The notes beneath the pieces are model-generated. The model saw nothing but the letters and a program-made list of their open reading frames with translations. It searched no databases and had not been told where the DNA came from. From positions 1 to 64,000 of the forward strand of contig NZ_NGUO01000013.1 of the NCBI RefSeq assembly GCF_002206635.1: a stretch of 64,000 nucleotides of DNA. The letters are read 5' to 3'. Numbering within the stretch: the first letter of the stretch is position 1; every line of letters starts with the position of its first letter. Shown piece by piece: positions 45,135-56,453 of this stretch. The position numbers and the translations under genes are program-made. The DNA comes from Polynucleobacter aenigmaticus (GTDB lineage: Bacteria; Pseudomonadota; Gammaproteobacteria; Burkholderiales; Burkholderiaceae).

Positions 45135-45808
45135 TGATAACTGCCTTCTAGAATTACGGGCCCCAGTTGACCTTGAATTTGATATGAACCAGATGCCTCA
45201 CGCGCAACCCAGCGACCAATCTGCGGCGCGAACCAAACCGTTTCTTTTCGAATGCAATCCACTTTGTTAGGATCATCACTTTCATAATTAATGAGCGTCT
45301 GAAAACGTAATGCCACAAATTCTCCGGCGGGAACGGTAATTTTTTCCCAGCCTTGTACGCTCATATATTCCTGCCAATTCATTCGTGACTCAGAGTAACC
45401 CGCAATGCTGTACTTGGTATTGAACTGCTTTGCCCAAGTGGTGGAAAGTTGCTCTGGCCAGAGCGGTAAAGATGGGTTGAAATTGAGTAAACGTGACCAC
45501 TGGGTATCCGTAGCAACCATACCCCACGCAGTCTGAATCTCGCTGGGCAATCTAGCGCCATCAGTTGTCATTCGGTCAATCACAATAGTTGAGCCAATAC
45601 TTGCAACACGCTCATTAATCACACCCAGAGTTTTGCCGTCAAAGACATCTTTCTTTATATAGGTCCACTCTTGCCCCACTTGAGGGGGGCGTACTACAGG
45701 CAGCGGTTTTGGTTGAGCAACCGGAATACCGTGCTCATAAGAAAGACTCCCACAGGCAACAGGGGCTAAAGCAGCCGATGCGATGAAGGTGCGACGAGAT
45801 AAATTCAT
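45110..45808 (-). CDS. Lipoprotein of unknown function, copy 1 of a tandem pair
   Basis: A 232-residue secreted protein. The N-terminus NLSRRTFIASAALAPVACG has both a twin-arginine-like motif and a lipobox-like end, so it may be a Tat-exported lipoprotein. The mature part has PQVGQEWTYIKKDVFDGKT, WGMVATDTQWSR and RKETVWFAPQIGRWVARE, matching the downstream paralogue block by block. It lies 46 bases after the radical SAM gene. Function unknown. Confidence 0.75.
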   Translation of the reverse strand: MNLSRRTFIASAALAPVACGSLSYEHGIPVAQPKPLPVVRPPQVGQEWTYIKKDVFDGKTLGVINERVASIGSTIVIDRMTTDGARLPSEIQTAWGMVATDTQWSRLLNFNPSLPLWPEQLSTTWAKQFNTKYSIAGYSESRMNWQEYMSVQGWEKITVPAGEFVALRFQTLINYESDDPNKVDCIRKETVWFAPQIGRWVAREASGSYQIQGQLGPVILEGSYQWQLSSYK

Positions 45809-45854
45809 ATTGCCACCCAGGGTAATTAAATTCAGTAAATAGGTAACGCCAAGT

Positions 45855-47750
45855 TTATAGAAGCCTTAAGAATTTGGCTATTTTATTTCGGGCAACCGTC
45901 GTCTTTGGAATGTCAGATATCTCAAACCAAGTATCGACATCTTGCTCAAAGCCAACTCCGTGCATAAAGTTATAAATAGCCTTCTTCAAACCTACCCCAA
46001 GAAGATCATGATCCACCCCACTCGGGTCTATAAACGCCACATCGTTCTTGGCAAAACTAATCTCCGGCAATGGCACTAATGAAATACCATAGGCCTGCGG
46101 ATCTTGGCCGACCGGTGAATGTACAGTACAAGTAAAACGATGAAAGAAGCCACTCTGAATGCAGCCGGCTTCGAAAAACTGGCGGACATATTCCAAGGCA
46201 TCAACCGTCTCTTGGACGGTTTGTGTTGGGAAACCGTACATCAGATAAGCATGCACCAAGATTCCCGCATCAGAGAAGCCTTTGGTCACTTGAGCTACCT
46301 GCTCTACAGACACCCCTTTTTTCATGAGATCTAGTAGCCTGTCCGAGGCCACCTCTAAGCCACCCGACATGGCTATGCAGCCGCTTTGCGCTAACAACTC
46401 GGATAACTCTGGGGTGAAAGTCTTTTCAAAACGAATATTGCCCCACCAAGAAATAATTACCTTGCGACGTATCAACTCCTGGGCAAGGGCTTTCAAGACC
46501 TTGGGTGGTGCAGCCTCATCCACAAAATGAAATCCAGTCTGGCCGGTCTCTGCAACAATCGTTTCGATACGATCAACCAATAGGCTAGCTGAAGCGGTTT
46601 CATACCGTGAGATGTAATCCAGACTAACGTCACAGAAACTACATTTTTTCCAATAACAACCGTGGGCAACAGTGAGCTTGTTCCAGCGACCATCACTCCA
46701 GAGGCGATGCATGGGGTTCAACATATCCAGCAAAGACAAGTATGAATTAAGTGGAAGGCCATCCCAGGTGGCAGTACCTACGTCCTCAAATGGAACATCA
46801 GGTTCTTGCCAATTAATATAGCGGACTTCATTGTTAGTATTGCGGATAAATACACGCACTAATCTTTCAGCTGAGCGCTTTCCATTCAAATGCTCGATGA
46901 GCGCAAGCAAGGGTCGCTCCCCAGAGTCTAGTGTGATGTAGTCCACAAAATCAAAGATACGTAGATCTGTGAGCTCACGCAATTCGGTATTGACATATCC
47001 ACCGCCCAAACCAATCTTGATTTGTGGGTAAGATGATTTAATAGTTTGCGCAATTCTCAGGGCGGCATACATAGCACCAGGGAATGGTACAGATAACAAC
47101 ACCAATGTTGGTTGATGTTTCTCAATTGAAGACTTTGTTAGAGCCTGTAAATGCAAATCCATCAATGTGGGGCTTGCTGCTAAGGCATCTGCCAAAGGCG
47201 TAAAGGTAGGCTGACTGCCTGCCAGCGATTCCGCATAGCGGACAAACTCGAAACGCTCGTCTACTGCATCACGGAGCACATCGGATAGATCATTGAGATA
47301 GAGAGTTGCTAAATGACGTGCCCTATCCTGAGAACCGAGTGCACCGAATGCCCACGCCAATGAATCCCCACCCTCTTCTTCATCGTAAACATCTAAAGAT
47401 GCAAAACGAGGACCTTCTGGCAACAAGGTACGGCTGTTGATGCGATGGGCCAGAGTGCTATCGCGCCCCTGCAAAAATGCTATCGCCAATGCGATGGTAT
47501 TTTGGTAATCAGAAAAATAATCAAGGAAGAAGTTGACGCTAGCACTGCGCTTTTCTTCGGGCAGCATTAGAGCTGCCTCTTTAATCTCTGCTAAGCCTTC
47601 CGGAGTAAAGAATCCAAGTACTAAGGCCAAAGCTAAGTCTTCTTGAACTGCATCAACGCCTTGTGAACGTAAAAACCCCGTGAGATAAGCCGTTGATGGA
47701 TACGGCGTATTGAGTTGCGTCATCGGCGGAATTAAACTCAGAATCTTCAT
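45855..47750 (-). CDS. B12-binding-type radical SAM protein with CX4CX2C cluster motif
   Basis: A 631-residue protein. The N-terminal region (about 1-290) has a cobalamin-binding-like Rossmann part (LSLIPPMTQLNTPYPS start; IKIGLGGGYVNTE near 244; FVDYITLDSGERP near 268-280). The radical SAM core starts near 358, with Cys365, Cys370 and Cys373 in CYWKKCSFC, spaced CX4CX2C rather than CX3CX2C. It is followed by HFVDEAAPP and a late GFPTQT block. Reaction unknown. Its start overlaps the DUF455 stop by four bases. Confidence 0.85.
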   Translation of the reverse strand: MKILSLIPPMTQLNTPYPSTAYLTGFLRSQGVDAVQEDLALALVLGFFTPEGLAEIKEAALMLPEEKRSASVNFFLDYFSDYQNTIALAIAFLQGRDSTLAHRINSRTLLPEGPRFASLDVYDEEEGGDSLAWAFGALGSQDRARHLATLYLNDLSDVLRDAVDERFEFVRYAESLAGSQPTFTPLADALAASPTLMDLHLQALTKSSIEKHQPTLVLLSVPFPGAMYAALRIAQTIKSSYPQIKIGLGGGYVNTELRELTDLRIFDFVDYITLDSGERPLLALIEHLNGKRSAERLVRVFIRNTNNEVRYINWQEPDVPFEDVGTATWDGLPLNSYLSLLDMLNPMHRLWSDGRWNKLTVAHGCYWKKCSFCDVSLDYISRYETASASLLVDRIETIVAETGQTGFHFVDEAAPPKVLKALAQELIRRKVIISWWGNIRFEKTFTPELSELLAQSGCIAMSGGLEVASDRLLDLMKKGVSVEQVAQVTKGFSDAGILVHAYLMYGFPTQTVQETVDALEYVRQFFEAGCIQSGFFHRFTCTVHSPVGQDPQAYGISLVPLPEISFAKNDVAFIDPSGVDHDLLGVGLKKAIYNFMHGVGFEQDVDTWFEISDIPKTTVARNKIAKFLRLL

Positions 47751-48571
47751 GCTATCTGTGGCCGTTTCTCGCTGAGCGATTCGAGCAAGCTCAATTCTTC
47801 AGAAGTAAATCCCGCTTGCTTGCGAGCTTCGAAATTAAAGGGGCCCCTCAATGTAGGCGCATGATATTTTCTGGCCAACTCTCTATACGCAGTGATCGGA
47901 GATAAATTTTCACCAGCACACAAGAAATTAAACCAACGATTACCAATCAGCACATGGCCAATTTCATCATTAAGAATAATCTCTAGAATTTCCACAGCTT
48001 TGGCATCTTTGATTTGCTTAAAGCGATCCCGAATCCCCGGAACTGCATCAAGACCCCTTGCCTCCATTGTTCTGGGGACCAAGGCCATCCTGGCAATGAC
48101 TGAATCTGTAGTTCTCTCAACCATTTCCCACAAACTATTGTGCGCTGGAAAGTCACCATAGCTAAATCCAAAGGACTGCATATGCTGATTGACCAAGCTG
48201 AAATGGTATGCCTCTTCTTTGGCAACCTTTAACCAATCCTCATAGTATTCCTTAGGCATATCCGGAAAACGCCAGATTGCATCCAAGGCTAGATTCATGG
48301 CATTAAATTCAATATGCGCAAGTGAGTGCCAGAGAATGGATCTACCTTCAACGGTATCCATTCTTCTTTTGGGGACCCACTTCGGCGCCACTAAATCTGG
48401 CTTAGAAGGTCGCCCAGGAAGACTGAAACATTGACTATCAAAGCTAGTCGAAATATTTAAAGCAACGTGTTGATCTTGATACTCATCAAACAGACTGAGC
48501 AGCTCGCTAACTTTAGATTGCACATCGGTATTTGCCAGTATTGCGAGGGCAGTTTCTCGTAACTCAAGCAT
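47747..48571 (-). CDS. DUF455 ferritin-like protein
   Basis: A 274-residue helical protein of the DUF455 family. The residues expected of a four-helix di-iron site are present: His86/Glu88 (LAHIEF), Glu120-x2-His123 (EEAYHF), Glu170 (MEARGLD) and Glu203-x2-His206 (DEIGHV). An oxidase or hydroxylase is possible but not shown. It is translationally coupled (ATGA) to the radical SAM gene, so the two products probably act in one process. Confidence 0.85.
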   Translation of the reverse strand: MLELRETALAILANTDVQSKVSELLSLFDEYQDQHVALNISTSFDSQCFSLPGRPSKPDLVAPKWVPKRRMDTVEGRSILWHSLAHIEFNAMNLALDAIWRFPDMPKEYYEDWLKVAKEEAYHFSLVNQHMQSFGFSYGDFPAHNSLWEMVERTTDSVIARMALVPRTMEARGLDAVPGIRDRFKQIKDAKAVEILEIILNDEIGHVLIGNRWFNFLCAGENLSPITAYRELARKYHAPTLRGPFNFEARKQAGFTSEELSLLESLSEKRPQIA

Positions 48572-48614
48572 GGAGATGGGGGATAGGAAATGGGAAGCGG
48601 CAGACTAAAGCTAC

Positions 48615-50222
48615 CTATTCCCACTCAATGGTTGCCGGAGGTTTTCCGCTGATATCGTATACAACGCGATTGATACCACGCACTTCATTAATGATTCGAT
48701 TAGACACTTTACCAAGCAATTCATGTGGCAAATGGGCCCAATGCGCCGTCATAAAGTCTTGCGTTTGAACCGCCCTCAAGGCCACAACGTATTCATAGGT
48801 TCTACCGTCACCCATCACACCAACAGCCTTCACTGGCAAGAACACAGCAAAGGCTTGACTAGTCAGGTCATACCAAGATTTCTGACTGACTTCATCAATC
48901 GTATTGCGTAACTCTTCTATAAAGATCGCATCAGCACGCTGCAATAAGCTTGCAAACTCCTCCTTGACCTCACCTAAGATACGAACACCAAGGCCGGGTC
49001 CTGGGAATGGGTGGCGATATACCATCTCACGCGGTAACCCTAAGGCAACACCAAGCTCACGCACTTCATCTTTAAATAATTCACGCAATGGCTCAAGTAG
49101 TTTGAGATGCATATCTTCAGGCAAGCCACCAACGTTATGGTGACTCTTAATCATATGCGCACCTTTTTTACCCTTACCAGCAGATTCAATCACGTCTGGA
49201 TAAATAGTGCCTTGAGCAAGCCACTTCGCATTTTCAATCTTGCCGGACTCGCTTTGGAAAATCTCAACGAATTCTTTACCAATAATTTTGCGCTTGGCTT
49301 CGGGATCGGCGACGCCTGCAAGCTCAGACATAAACTTCTCTTTTGCATCCACACGAATCACTTTAACGCCGAGATTGCGTGCAAACATTTCCATGACCAT
49401 ATCGCCTTCGTTTAAACGAAGTAAGCCGTGGTCTACAAATACACAGGTGAGCTGATCACCAATCGCGCGATGAATTAATGCCGCAGCGACACTAGAGTCC
49501 ACACCGCCTGATAAACCGAGGATGACCTCTTCATCACCTACTTGCTTGCGAATGCTTTCAACGGCTTCGCTAATGTAGTCGCCCATCACCCAGTCTGGTT
49601 TGCAGCCGCAGATCTCGTGCACAAAGCGGCTTAATACTGCTTCGCCTTGCAAGGTATGTGTTACTTCAGGGTGGAACTGGAATGCATAAAAATGGCGCTC
49701 TTCATCAGCCATGCCAGCAATTGGGCAAGACTCTGTTGAAGCCATGAGTTTGAAAGCTGGCGGTAGAGTAGTTACTGAATCGCCATGACTCATCCAGACC
49801 TTTAGAATGCCATGGCCTTCACTAGTGGAGAAGTCTTGAATACCTTTGAGTAGGCTGGTGTGGCCATGAGCACGTACTTCGGAATAACCAAACTCACGGG
49901 CTTTACCTAAAGACTCAGCAGAAGCAACCGCACCACCGAGTTGGGTAGCCATGGTTTGCATGCCGTAGCAAATACCGAGTACGGGAACACCGAGTTCAAA
50001 AACGATTTGCGGCGCACGAGGACTTCCCTCTTCCGTAACCGAGCTTGGTCCACCGGAAAGAATAATTCCCTTGCCACCCTGCTCTTGTATAAATTTGCGG
50101 ATGAATTCTGGATCGCAATCGTAAGGATGGATTTCAGAATAGACACGTGCATCACGCACGCGCCGGGCAATCAGTTGGGTAACCTGTGAACCAAAGTCGA
50201 GAATCAGTATTTTGTCGTGCAC
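48615..50222 (-). CDS. guaA: GMP synthase (glutamine-hydrolysing)
   Basis: A 535-residue two-domain enzyme that aminates XMP to GMP. The N-terminal class I amidotransferase domain has the nucleophile in GICYGMQ and His/Glu in FHPEV. The ATP pyrophosphatase domain has the P-loop [11 protein letters not shown], and the C-terminal dimerisation domain ends PPATIEWE. The start is GTG ([13 protein letters not shown] follows). It lies 49 bases after guaB on the same strand. Confidence 0.97.
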   Translation of the reverse strand: MHDKILILDFGSQVTQLIARRVRDARVYSEIHPYDCDPEFIRKFIQEQGGKGIILSGGPSSVTEEGSPRAPQIVFELGVPVLGICYGMQTMATQLGGAVASAESLGKAREFGYSEVRAHGHTSLLKGIQDFSTSEGHGILKVWMSHGDSVTTLPPAFKLMASTESCPIAGMADEERHFYAFQFHPEVTHTLQGEAVLSRFVHEICGCKPDWVMGDYISEAVESIRKQVGDEEVILGLSGGVDSSVAAALIHRAIGDQLTCVFVDHGLLRLNEGDMVMEMFARNLGVKVIRVDAKEKFMSELAGVADPEAKRKIIGKEFVEIFQSESGKIENAKWLAQGTIYPDVIESAGKGKKGAHMIKSHHNVGGLPEDMHLKLLEPLRELFKDEVRELGVALGLPREMVYRHPFPGPGLGVRILGEVKEEFASLLQRADAIFIEELRNTIDEVSQKSWYDLTSQAFAVFLPVKAVGVMGDGRTYEYVVALRAVQTQDFMTAHWAHLPHELLGKVSNRIINEVRGINRVVYDISGKPPATIEWE

Positions 50223-50271
50223 GAAAGAACCAGTCTTAAATTCAGCCTTAATTTCAGCTTTTGTTTACTTA

Positions 50272-51747
<1,476 letters not shown>

Positions 51748-51764
51748 CTAGTCACAAAAGACGA

Positions 51765-52109
51765 TTATAGCCTCCTAGCCTTTCTTTTAGCTGCGGCCGC
51801 CTGGAATTTGGCATCCTGGTTCTGATTGGCCTTCTTTCGACGCACAGCCTTGGGGTCCACCAGGAGTGGCGAGTACAGCTCTAGACGGTCGCCCTCGTAG
51901 ATTGGGCTATCCCAGTCTTTGCGCTTGCCAAAGACGCCAAAACAGCCTTTTCTATCTAGGACTGGATCATCAGAAGCTGTTGCGATTCCAGTCTTTTGAA
52001 GAACTAAACCCACCGTAGGGCGCTCATGTGGAGCTAATTCTAATGTGAAGGGGCTTAGTTTTGGATCGCCTTGCCTAGCATCACATATCAGGAGATTCAA
52101 TGTGGTCAT
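51765..52109 (-). CDS. RnfH-family ubiquitin-fold protein (RatB-like)
   Basis: A 114-residue protein of the RnfH/UPF0125 family with a beta-grasp core (LNLLICDARQGDP; CFGVFGKRKDWDSPIYEGDRLELY-type end) and a Lys/Arg/Ala-rich tail. It is usually encoded next to ratA, as here; its job is unclear. The ATG at 52109 has a GGCGG site; an ATG at 52124 inside ratA is the alternative. Confidence 0.87.
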   Translation of the reverse strand: MTTLNLLICDARQGDPKLSPFTLELAPHERPTVGLVLQKTGIATASDDPVLDRKGCFGVFGKRKDWDSPIYEGDRLELYSPLLVDPKAVRRKKANQNQDAKFQAAAAKRKARRL

Positions 52110-52113
52110 GGAC

Positions 52114-52548
52114 TTACCGCCCATAGAGATCTTCAGCTCGCCTCACAAAGCAATCTACAAAAGTACCGGCAATGTGGCCAAAAACTGGACCAATGAGCTT
52201 ATCTAGAATGACGCTTTTGAACTCCCAATGAAGCTTAAATTCGACCTTACACGCATCTTCCTTGAGGGGGACAAAGTTCCACTGCCCTGAAAAATGCTTA
52301 AAGGGCCCATCCACAAAGACCATATCAATGGTTTCAGGGCGATGATTGATGTTTCGGGTATGAAAGTGCTGATTAATACCCTTAAAGTGAATATTGATTT
52401 TGGCATCCAAAACAGTCTCAGTTTGCTCAAAAATTTCCACTCCGCCACACCAGGGTAGGAACTCTGGGTAGCGGGCAACATCAGTTACTAAGCCATACAT
52501 GCGGTCGGCTGATTGGCCAATTAAAACGGTCTTGTAGACGTCTGCCAT
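52114..52548 (-). CDS. ratA: RatA-family START-domain protein
   Basis: A 144-residue SRPBCC/COQ10-type protein. VLIGQSADRMYGLVTDVARYPEFLPWC is the characteristic N-terminus. E. coli RatA was described as a toxin that blocks 70S ribosome formation, while relatives bind ubiquinone as Coq10 proteins do; sequence alone does not separate the two. It is divergent from smpB, 26 bases apart, the usual arrangement in proteobacteria. Confidence 0.9.
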   Translation of the reverse strand: MADVYKTVLIGQSADRMYGLVTDVARYPEFLPWCGGVEIFEQTETVLDAKINIHFKGINQHFHTRNINHRPETIDMVFVDGPFKHFSGQWNFVPLKEDACKVEFKLHWEFKSVILDKLIGPVFGHIAGTFVDCFVRRAEDLYGR

Positions 52549-52574
52549 AATCGATCTTGAGAAGCTAAATAAAT

Positions 52575-53027
52575 ATGAGTATCGTCGATAACAAAAAAGC
52601 CTTCTTCGATTATTTTATCGAGGAACGGTTCGAGGCAGGGCTGGTGCTGGAAGGCTGGGAAGTAAAAGCCATCCGCGCCGGTCGAGTGCACGTCAAAGAA
52701 GCGTATGTCGTCATCCGTCAGGCGGAGCTATTCCTGATCGGCTGCCATATCACCCCCCTACTTTCAGCCTCTACCCATATCGTTCCTGACAGCACCCGTA
52801 CTCGCAAACTCCTACTCAACGCGATTGAGATTAAAAAACTCATTGGCAAAGTTGAGCAAAAGGGCTACACCCTGGTTCCACTAAATTTGCATTTTTCTAA
52901 GGGGAATGTGAAATGTGAGATTGGTCTGGCTCGGGGTAAGAAACAGCACGACAAGCGCGCAGCAACCAAAGAGCGTGAGTGGGAAGTCCAAAAAGGTCGA
53001 ATTGCCCGGGGCGACCTAAACGCCTAA
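52575..53027 (+). CDS. smpB: SsrA-binding protein
   Basis: A 150-residue RNA-binding protein that brings tmRNA to stalled ribosomes. The OB-fold with [16 protein letters not shown], the conserved [25 protein letters not shown] block and the basic C-terminal tail ([15 protein letters not shown]) are typical. The tmRNA gene itself is not in the adjacent 150-base gap, which holds only a weak 5-bp hairpin. Confidence 0.96.
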   Translation: MSIVDNKKAFFDYFIEERFEAGLVLEGWEVKAIRAGRVHVKEAYVVIRQAELFLIGCHITPLLSASTHIVPDSTRTRKLLLNAIEIKKLIGKVEQKGYTLVPLNLHFSKGNVKCEIGLARGKKQHDKRAATKEREWEVQKGRIARGDLNA

Positions 53028-53178
53028 TTGGGAAAAACAATCGGTGTACGCTGGGATCAAGGGCGAATAGCCCTATAGCAGTAAAAGCCGAGGATTTTTG
53101 CACCAATTAAGTGCATTAAGGCACCAAGCTGCCTCATCTCTAGATTTCTCAGCCAATCAAAGGCATTAGTTTGTAACT

Positions 53179-54591
53179 ATGAAATTGCCTTTTGACGAAA
53201 TGCTCGACGCCAGCGGAAAAGCGCGCCCCCATTACCAAGTTTTTCATAACTGGCTTAAGCAACAGAGTGACACCCTCATGGGCCTCAAGCGCGCAGAAGC
53301 TGACCTTATCTTCCGACGAGTCGGAATTACCTTTGCCGTCAATGGAGATGATCTAGGATCCGAGAGAACGATCCCCTTCGATCAAGTACCCCGTATTTTT
53401 ACTGCAAAAGAATGGGAGCAACTCGAGGCTGGCTTACGTCAACGGGTGAAAGCACTCAACCGCTTTATTTACGACGTGTATCACGATGAAGAAATCATCA
53501 AAGCAGGAATCATCCCTGCTGAACAAATCTATAACAATGCGCAGTATCGACCCGAGATGCGCAATGTCAATGTACCGCGCGATATTTATGCGCAGATCGC
53601 TGGCATTGATATTGTGCGCGCTGGAGAGGGCGAGTTCTACGTCTTAGAAGATAACTTGCGCGTTCCATCAGGCGTCTCTTATATGGTGGAAGACCGCAAG
53701 ATGATGATGCGCCTCTTCCCGGACCTGTTTCAAAAGTATCGCGTTGCTCCTGTTGAGCACTACCCCGATTTTCTACTAGAGTGTCTGAAGTCAGTAAAAC
53801 CAGATGATGTCAAAAAGCCCAATGTGGTCGTGTTGACTCCGGGCATGTATAACTCTGCGTATTTTGAACATAGCTACCTAGCCCAACAAATGGGCGTGGA
53901 ATTGGTGGAGGGTAAAGATTTATTCGTGAAAAACGAGCAAGTGTTTATGCGCACCACTCAAGGGCCTGAACGCGTTGATGTTATTTATCGCCGCGTAGAT
54001 GATGACTTCCTAGACCCTCTCGCATTCCGCTCCGACTCCACCTTAGGTGTTGCTGGACTACTCTCCGCGCATCGCGCCGGTAATGTCACCTTGGCCAATG
54101 CTATTGGTACCGGCATTGCTGATGACAAGTCAATCTACCCTTATGTTCCAGACATGATTGAATTTTATCTAGGAGAAAAACCAATTCTCAACAATGTACC
54201 CACCTTCCAATGTCGCAAGCCAGATGATCTTGCTTACACCTTAGTAAATTTAGATAAGTTAGTTGTGAAATTAACGCATGGTGCCGGCGGTTACGGTATG
54301 TTAGTTGGCCCTGCATCAACTAAAGCAGAGATTGAAGAATTTAGAGGGCATCTCATTGCCAATCCAGAAAAATATATTGCCCAGCCAACACTCGCGCTTT
54401 CTACCTGCCCAACATTTGTTGAATCCGGTGTAGCCCCACGTCATATTGATTTACGTCCCTTTGTCTTATCAGGTAAGACGATCAAGATGGTTCCAGGCGG
54501 TCTCACCCGCGTTGCCCTCAAAGAAGGCTCTTTGGTTGTGAACTCCTCTCAAGGTGGTGGCACTAAAGACACCTGGGTGCTAGAAGAATAA
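53179..54591 (+). CDS. Circularly permuted ATP-grasp protein of the Anbu cassette
   Basis: A 470-residue ATP-grasp ligase-like protein (DUF404/DUF407). FDEMLDASGKARPHY is the usual start, IYNNAQYRPEM and VLEDNLRVPSGVSYMVEDR carry conserved residues, and KLTHGAGGYGMLVGPAS is the glycine-rich nucleotide loop. It is predicted to join an amino group to a carboxylate using ATP; its substrate is unknown. It starts a plus-strand operon with the alpha-E, transglutaminase and Anbu genes. Confidence 0.9.
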   Translation: MKLPFDEMLDASGKARPHYQVFHNWLKQQSDTLMGLKRAEADLIFRRVGITFAVNGDDLGSERTIPFDQVPRIFTAKEWEQLEAGLRQRVKALNRFIYDVYHDEEIIKAGIIPAEQIYNNAQYRPEMRNVNVPRDIYAQIAGIDIVRAGEGEFYVLEDNLRVPSGVSYMVEDRKMMMRLFPDLFQKYRVAPVEHYPDFLLECLKSVKPDDVKKPNVVVLTPGMYNSAYFEHSYLAQQMGVELVEGKDLFVKNEQVFMRTTQGPERVDVIYRRVDDDFLDPLAFRSDSTLGVAGLLSAHRAGNVTLANAIGTGIADDKSIYPYVPDMIEFYLGEKPILNNVPTFQCRKPDDLAYTLVNLDKLVVKLTHGAGGYGMLVGPASTKAEIEEFRGHLIANPEKYIAQPTLALSTCPTFVESGVAPRHIDLRPFVLSGKTIKMVPGGLTRVALKEGSLVVNSSQGGGTKDTWVLEE

Positions 54592-54605
54592 AGGGATAAG
54601 TAAAT

Positions 54606-55586
54606 ATGCTGAGCCGTACCGCTGATTGCCTTTACTGGATGGCTCGCTATACAGAGCGAGCAGAAAACACCGCACGTATGTTGGATGTCAATCACCAGAC
54701 ATCTCTCCTTCCACAGCCCGCAGGCTTTTTAGAGCAAAGCTGGAAGAAGCTACTTACTATCTCAAAGCTGGAAGAGTCATTCTTGGAAAAGTATGATGTG
54801 GTGACACGCGAGAATGTTCTCGATTTCATGATCTACGAGACCAGCAATCCCTCCAGCATCGTCTCTTGCCTGTTTGCTGCCCGTGAAAATGCTCGGGTCA
54901 TTCGCGGAAGAATTACCTCCGAGGCATGGGAAACCCAAAATACCACCTGGTTGGAGTTGCAGCACATTCTTGAAGCCCGCACACAATCAGACCCCAGCAG
55001 ACTACTCGAATGGGTCAAGCACCGCTGCCACCTATTCAGAGGCGTGATGTATGGCACCATGCTCAAGAATGAAGCCTTCTACTTTATGAATGTGGGAACA
55101 CTTTTAGAGCGCGCAGATAACACTGCCCGTATTTTAGAAGCCAAGTATGAGGACCCGGCCGCACTTAAAGTATTGCGTACAGATAAAAAAAATGAAGTCG
55201 ATGGATCTGATGGCGACTTTTTTGACTTTTACCACTGGGCCGCCCTACTGCGTTCAGTCTCCGCCTTTGAAATCTATCGTCAGATCTATTCCGATCAAGT
55301 GACACCAAAGCAGGTGGCACAACTCTTGATTTTTAATAAACAAATGCCGCGCTCTCTAGTATGTTGCGTTAATGAGCTGATTCCATTAATTTCAGAGGTC
55401 AAGAATCAGCAATCAAAAGAAATTGAGCGGCTCCTTGGCAAGCTCAAAGCGAGCCTAGATTATTCCGATATTGATGAAGTCTTTTCACAAGGCCTAGAAG
55501 AATTTATCGAAGAATTCTTAGAACGTATTAATCACATTGCTGATGAATTCAGTAATGCCTACCTTATTCCATTAGCAGTAGCCTAA
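54606..55586 (+). CDS. Alpha-E domain protein of the Anbu cassette (DUF403)
   Basis: A 326-residue all-helical protein. LSRTADCLYWMARYTERAENTARML at the N-terminus is diagnostic for the alpha-E family; FYFMNVGTLLERADNTARIL near residue 160 is a second, related helix pair. It always accompanies the permuted ATP-grasp protein and probably forms a complex with it. It starts 14 bases after that gene. Confidence 0.92.
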   Translation: MLSRTADCLYWMARYTERAENTARMLDVNHQTSLLPQPAGFLEQSWKKLLTISKLEESFLEKYDVVTRENVLDFMIYETSNPSSIVSCLFAARENARVIRGRITSEAWETQNTTWLELQHILEARTQSDPSRLLEWVKHRCHLFRGVMYGTMLKNEAFYFMNVGTLLERADNTARILEAKYEDPAALKVLRTDKKNEVDGSDGDFFDFYHWAALLRSVSAFEIYRQIYSDQVTPKQVAQLLIFNKQMPRSLVCCVNELIPLISEVKNQQSKEIERLLGKLKASLDYSDIDEVFSQGLEEFIEEFLERINHIADEFSNAYLIPLAVA

Positions 55587-55594
55587 AAGTCACC

Positions 55595-56392
55595 ATGCAC
55601 CTGAAGATTCGTCACCGCACAGAATACCGCTATGAAACACCGGTACGCTACTCCATTCAGGAGTTACGCCTCACGCCATCTGATGTTGCAGGTCAAAAAA
55701 TTGACAAATGGAAGGTGAGTACACCGATCAAAGCAAGCAGCTCCCAAGACACTTTTGGAAATCTGTGTAGCGTTTTTGTCCAAGAGGCCTCCTATACCTC
55801 CATGATGATTGAAGCTGAAGGTGAAGTGCATACACAAGATGCATTTGAGTTTATTGATGCGCCCAAGGCAGTATCGCCTTACTACCTCCTTCAACAAACT
55901 AATTTGACAGAGCCCACGGCAGAAATGCTCGAGTTCTTCTCTGCCACCCTGCCAAAGAAAAATTCAATTGATGAGGTGATGGGGCTGGCTGCAGCAGTGC
56001 AAAACTCAATTTTGTACTTCCCTGGGCAAACCAATTTCGCCACAACAGCAGCCCAATCTTTTGCCATGAAATCTGGTGTTTGCCAAGATCACGCGCACAT
56101 CATGCTGGGCCTGTGTCGCGCATCTGGCATCCCAGCGCGATATGTCAGCGGATATTTCTTTGCTGAAAACTCACCAAACCTAGCAAGTCATGCCTGGATT
56201 GATTTCTGCGCAGATATTGATAAAGGACTCTGGACTAGCATCGATATTACTAACGCCTGCTTTACTGATGCGCGCCATGTTCGCCTGGCCATTGGCAGAG
56301 ACTATTACTCAGCCGCCCCCGTTAAAGGCGTCCGCTCAGGTGGCGGTGGCGAGGAATTAAGTGCCAGTATCTCCATTACCCTGCTGAACTAA
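55595..56392 (+). CDS. Transglutaminase-like cysteine peptidase of the Anbu cassette
   Basis: A 265-residue protein with an N-terminal beta domain (Bact_transglu_N, about 1-90) and a transglutaminase core. The triad is complete: Cys163 (SGVCQDHAH), His199 (SHAWIDF) and Asp217 (TSIDITN). It probably cleaves or transfers at amide bonds. No signal peptide is seen, so it acts in the cytoplasm with its neighbours. It starts eight bases after the alpha-E gene. Confidence 0.92.
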   Translation: MHLKIRHRTEYRYETPVRYSIQELRLTPSDVAGQKIDKWKVSTPIKASSSQDTFGNLCSVFVQEASYTSMMIEAEGEVHTQDAFEFIDAPKAVSPYYLLQQTNLTEPTAEMLEFFSATLPKKNSIDEVMGLAAAVQNSILYFPGQTNFATTAAQSFAMKSGVCQDHAHIMLGLCRASGIPARYVSGYFFAENSPNLASHAWIDFCADIDKGLWTSIDITNACFTDARHVRLAIGRDYYSAAPVKGVRSGGGGEELSASISITLLN

Positions 56393-56453
56393 ACCTATCC
56401 TAATACAAGTCAATTAAGAGATAATTCCAAGAAATAATTAAAGGGGTTGCAGG

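Noticed and set aside
53028..53178. tmRNA gene beside smpB
   Set aside because: The gap is only about 150 bases and shows no tRNA-like ends or tag reading frame; only a 5-bp hairpin (53060-53074) without T tract.
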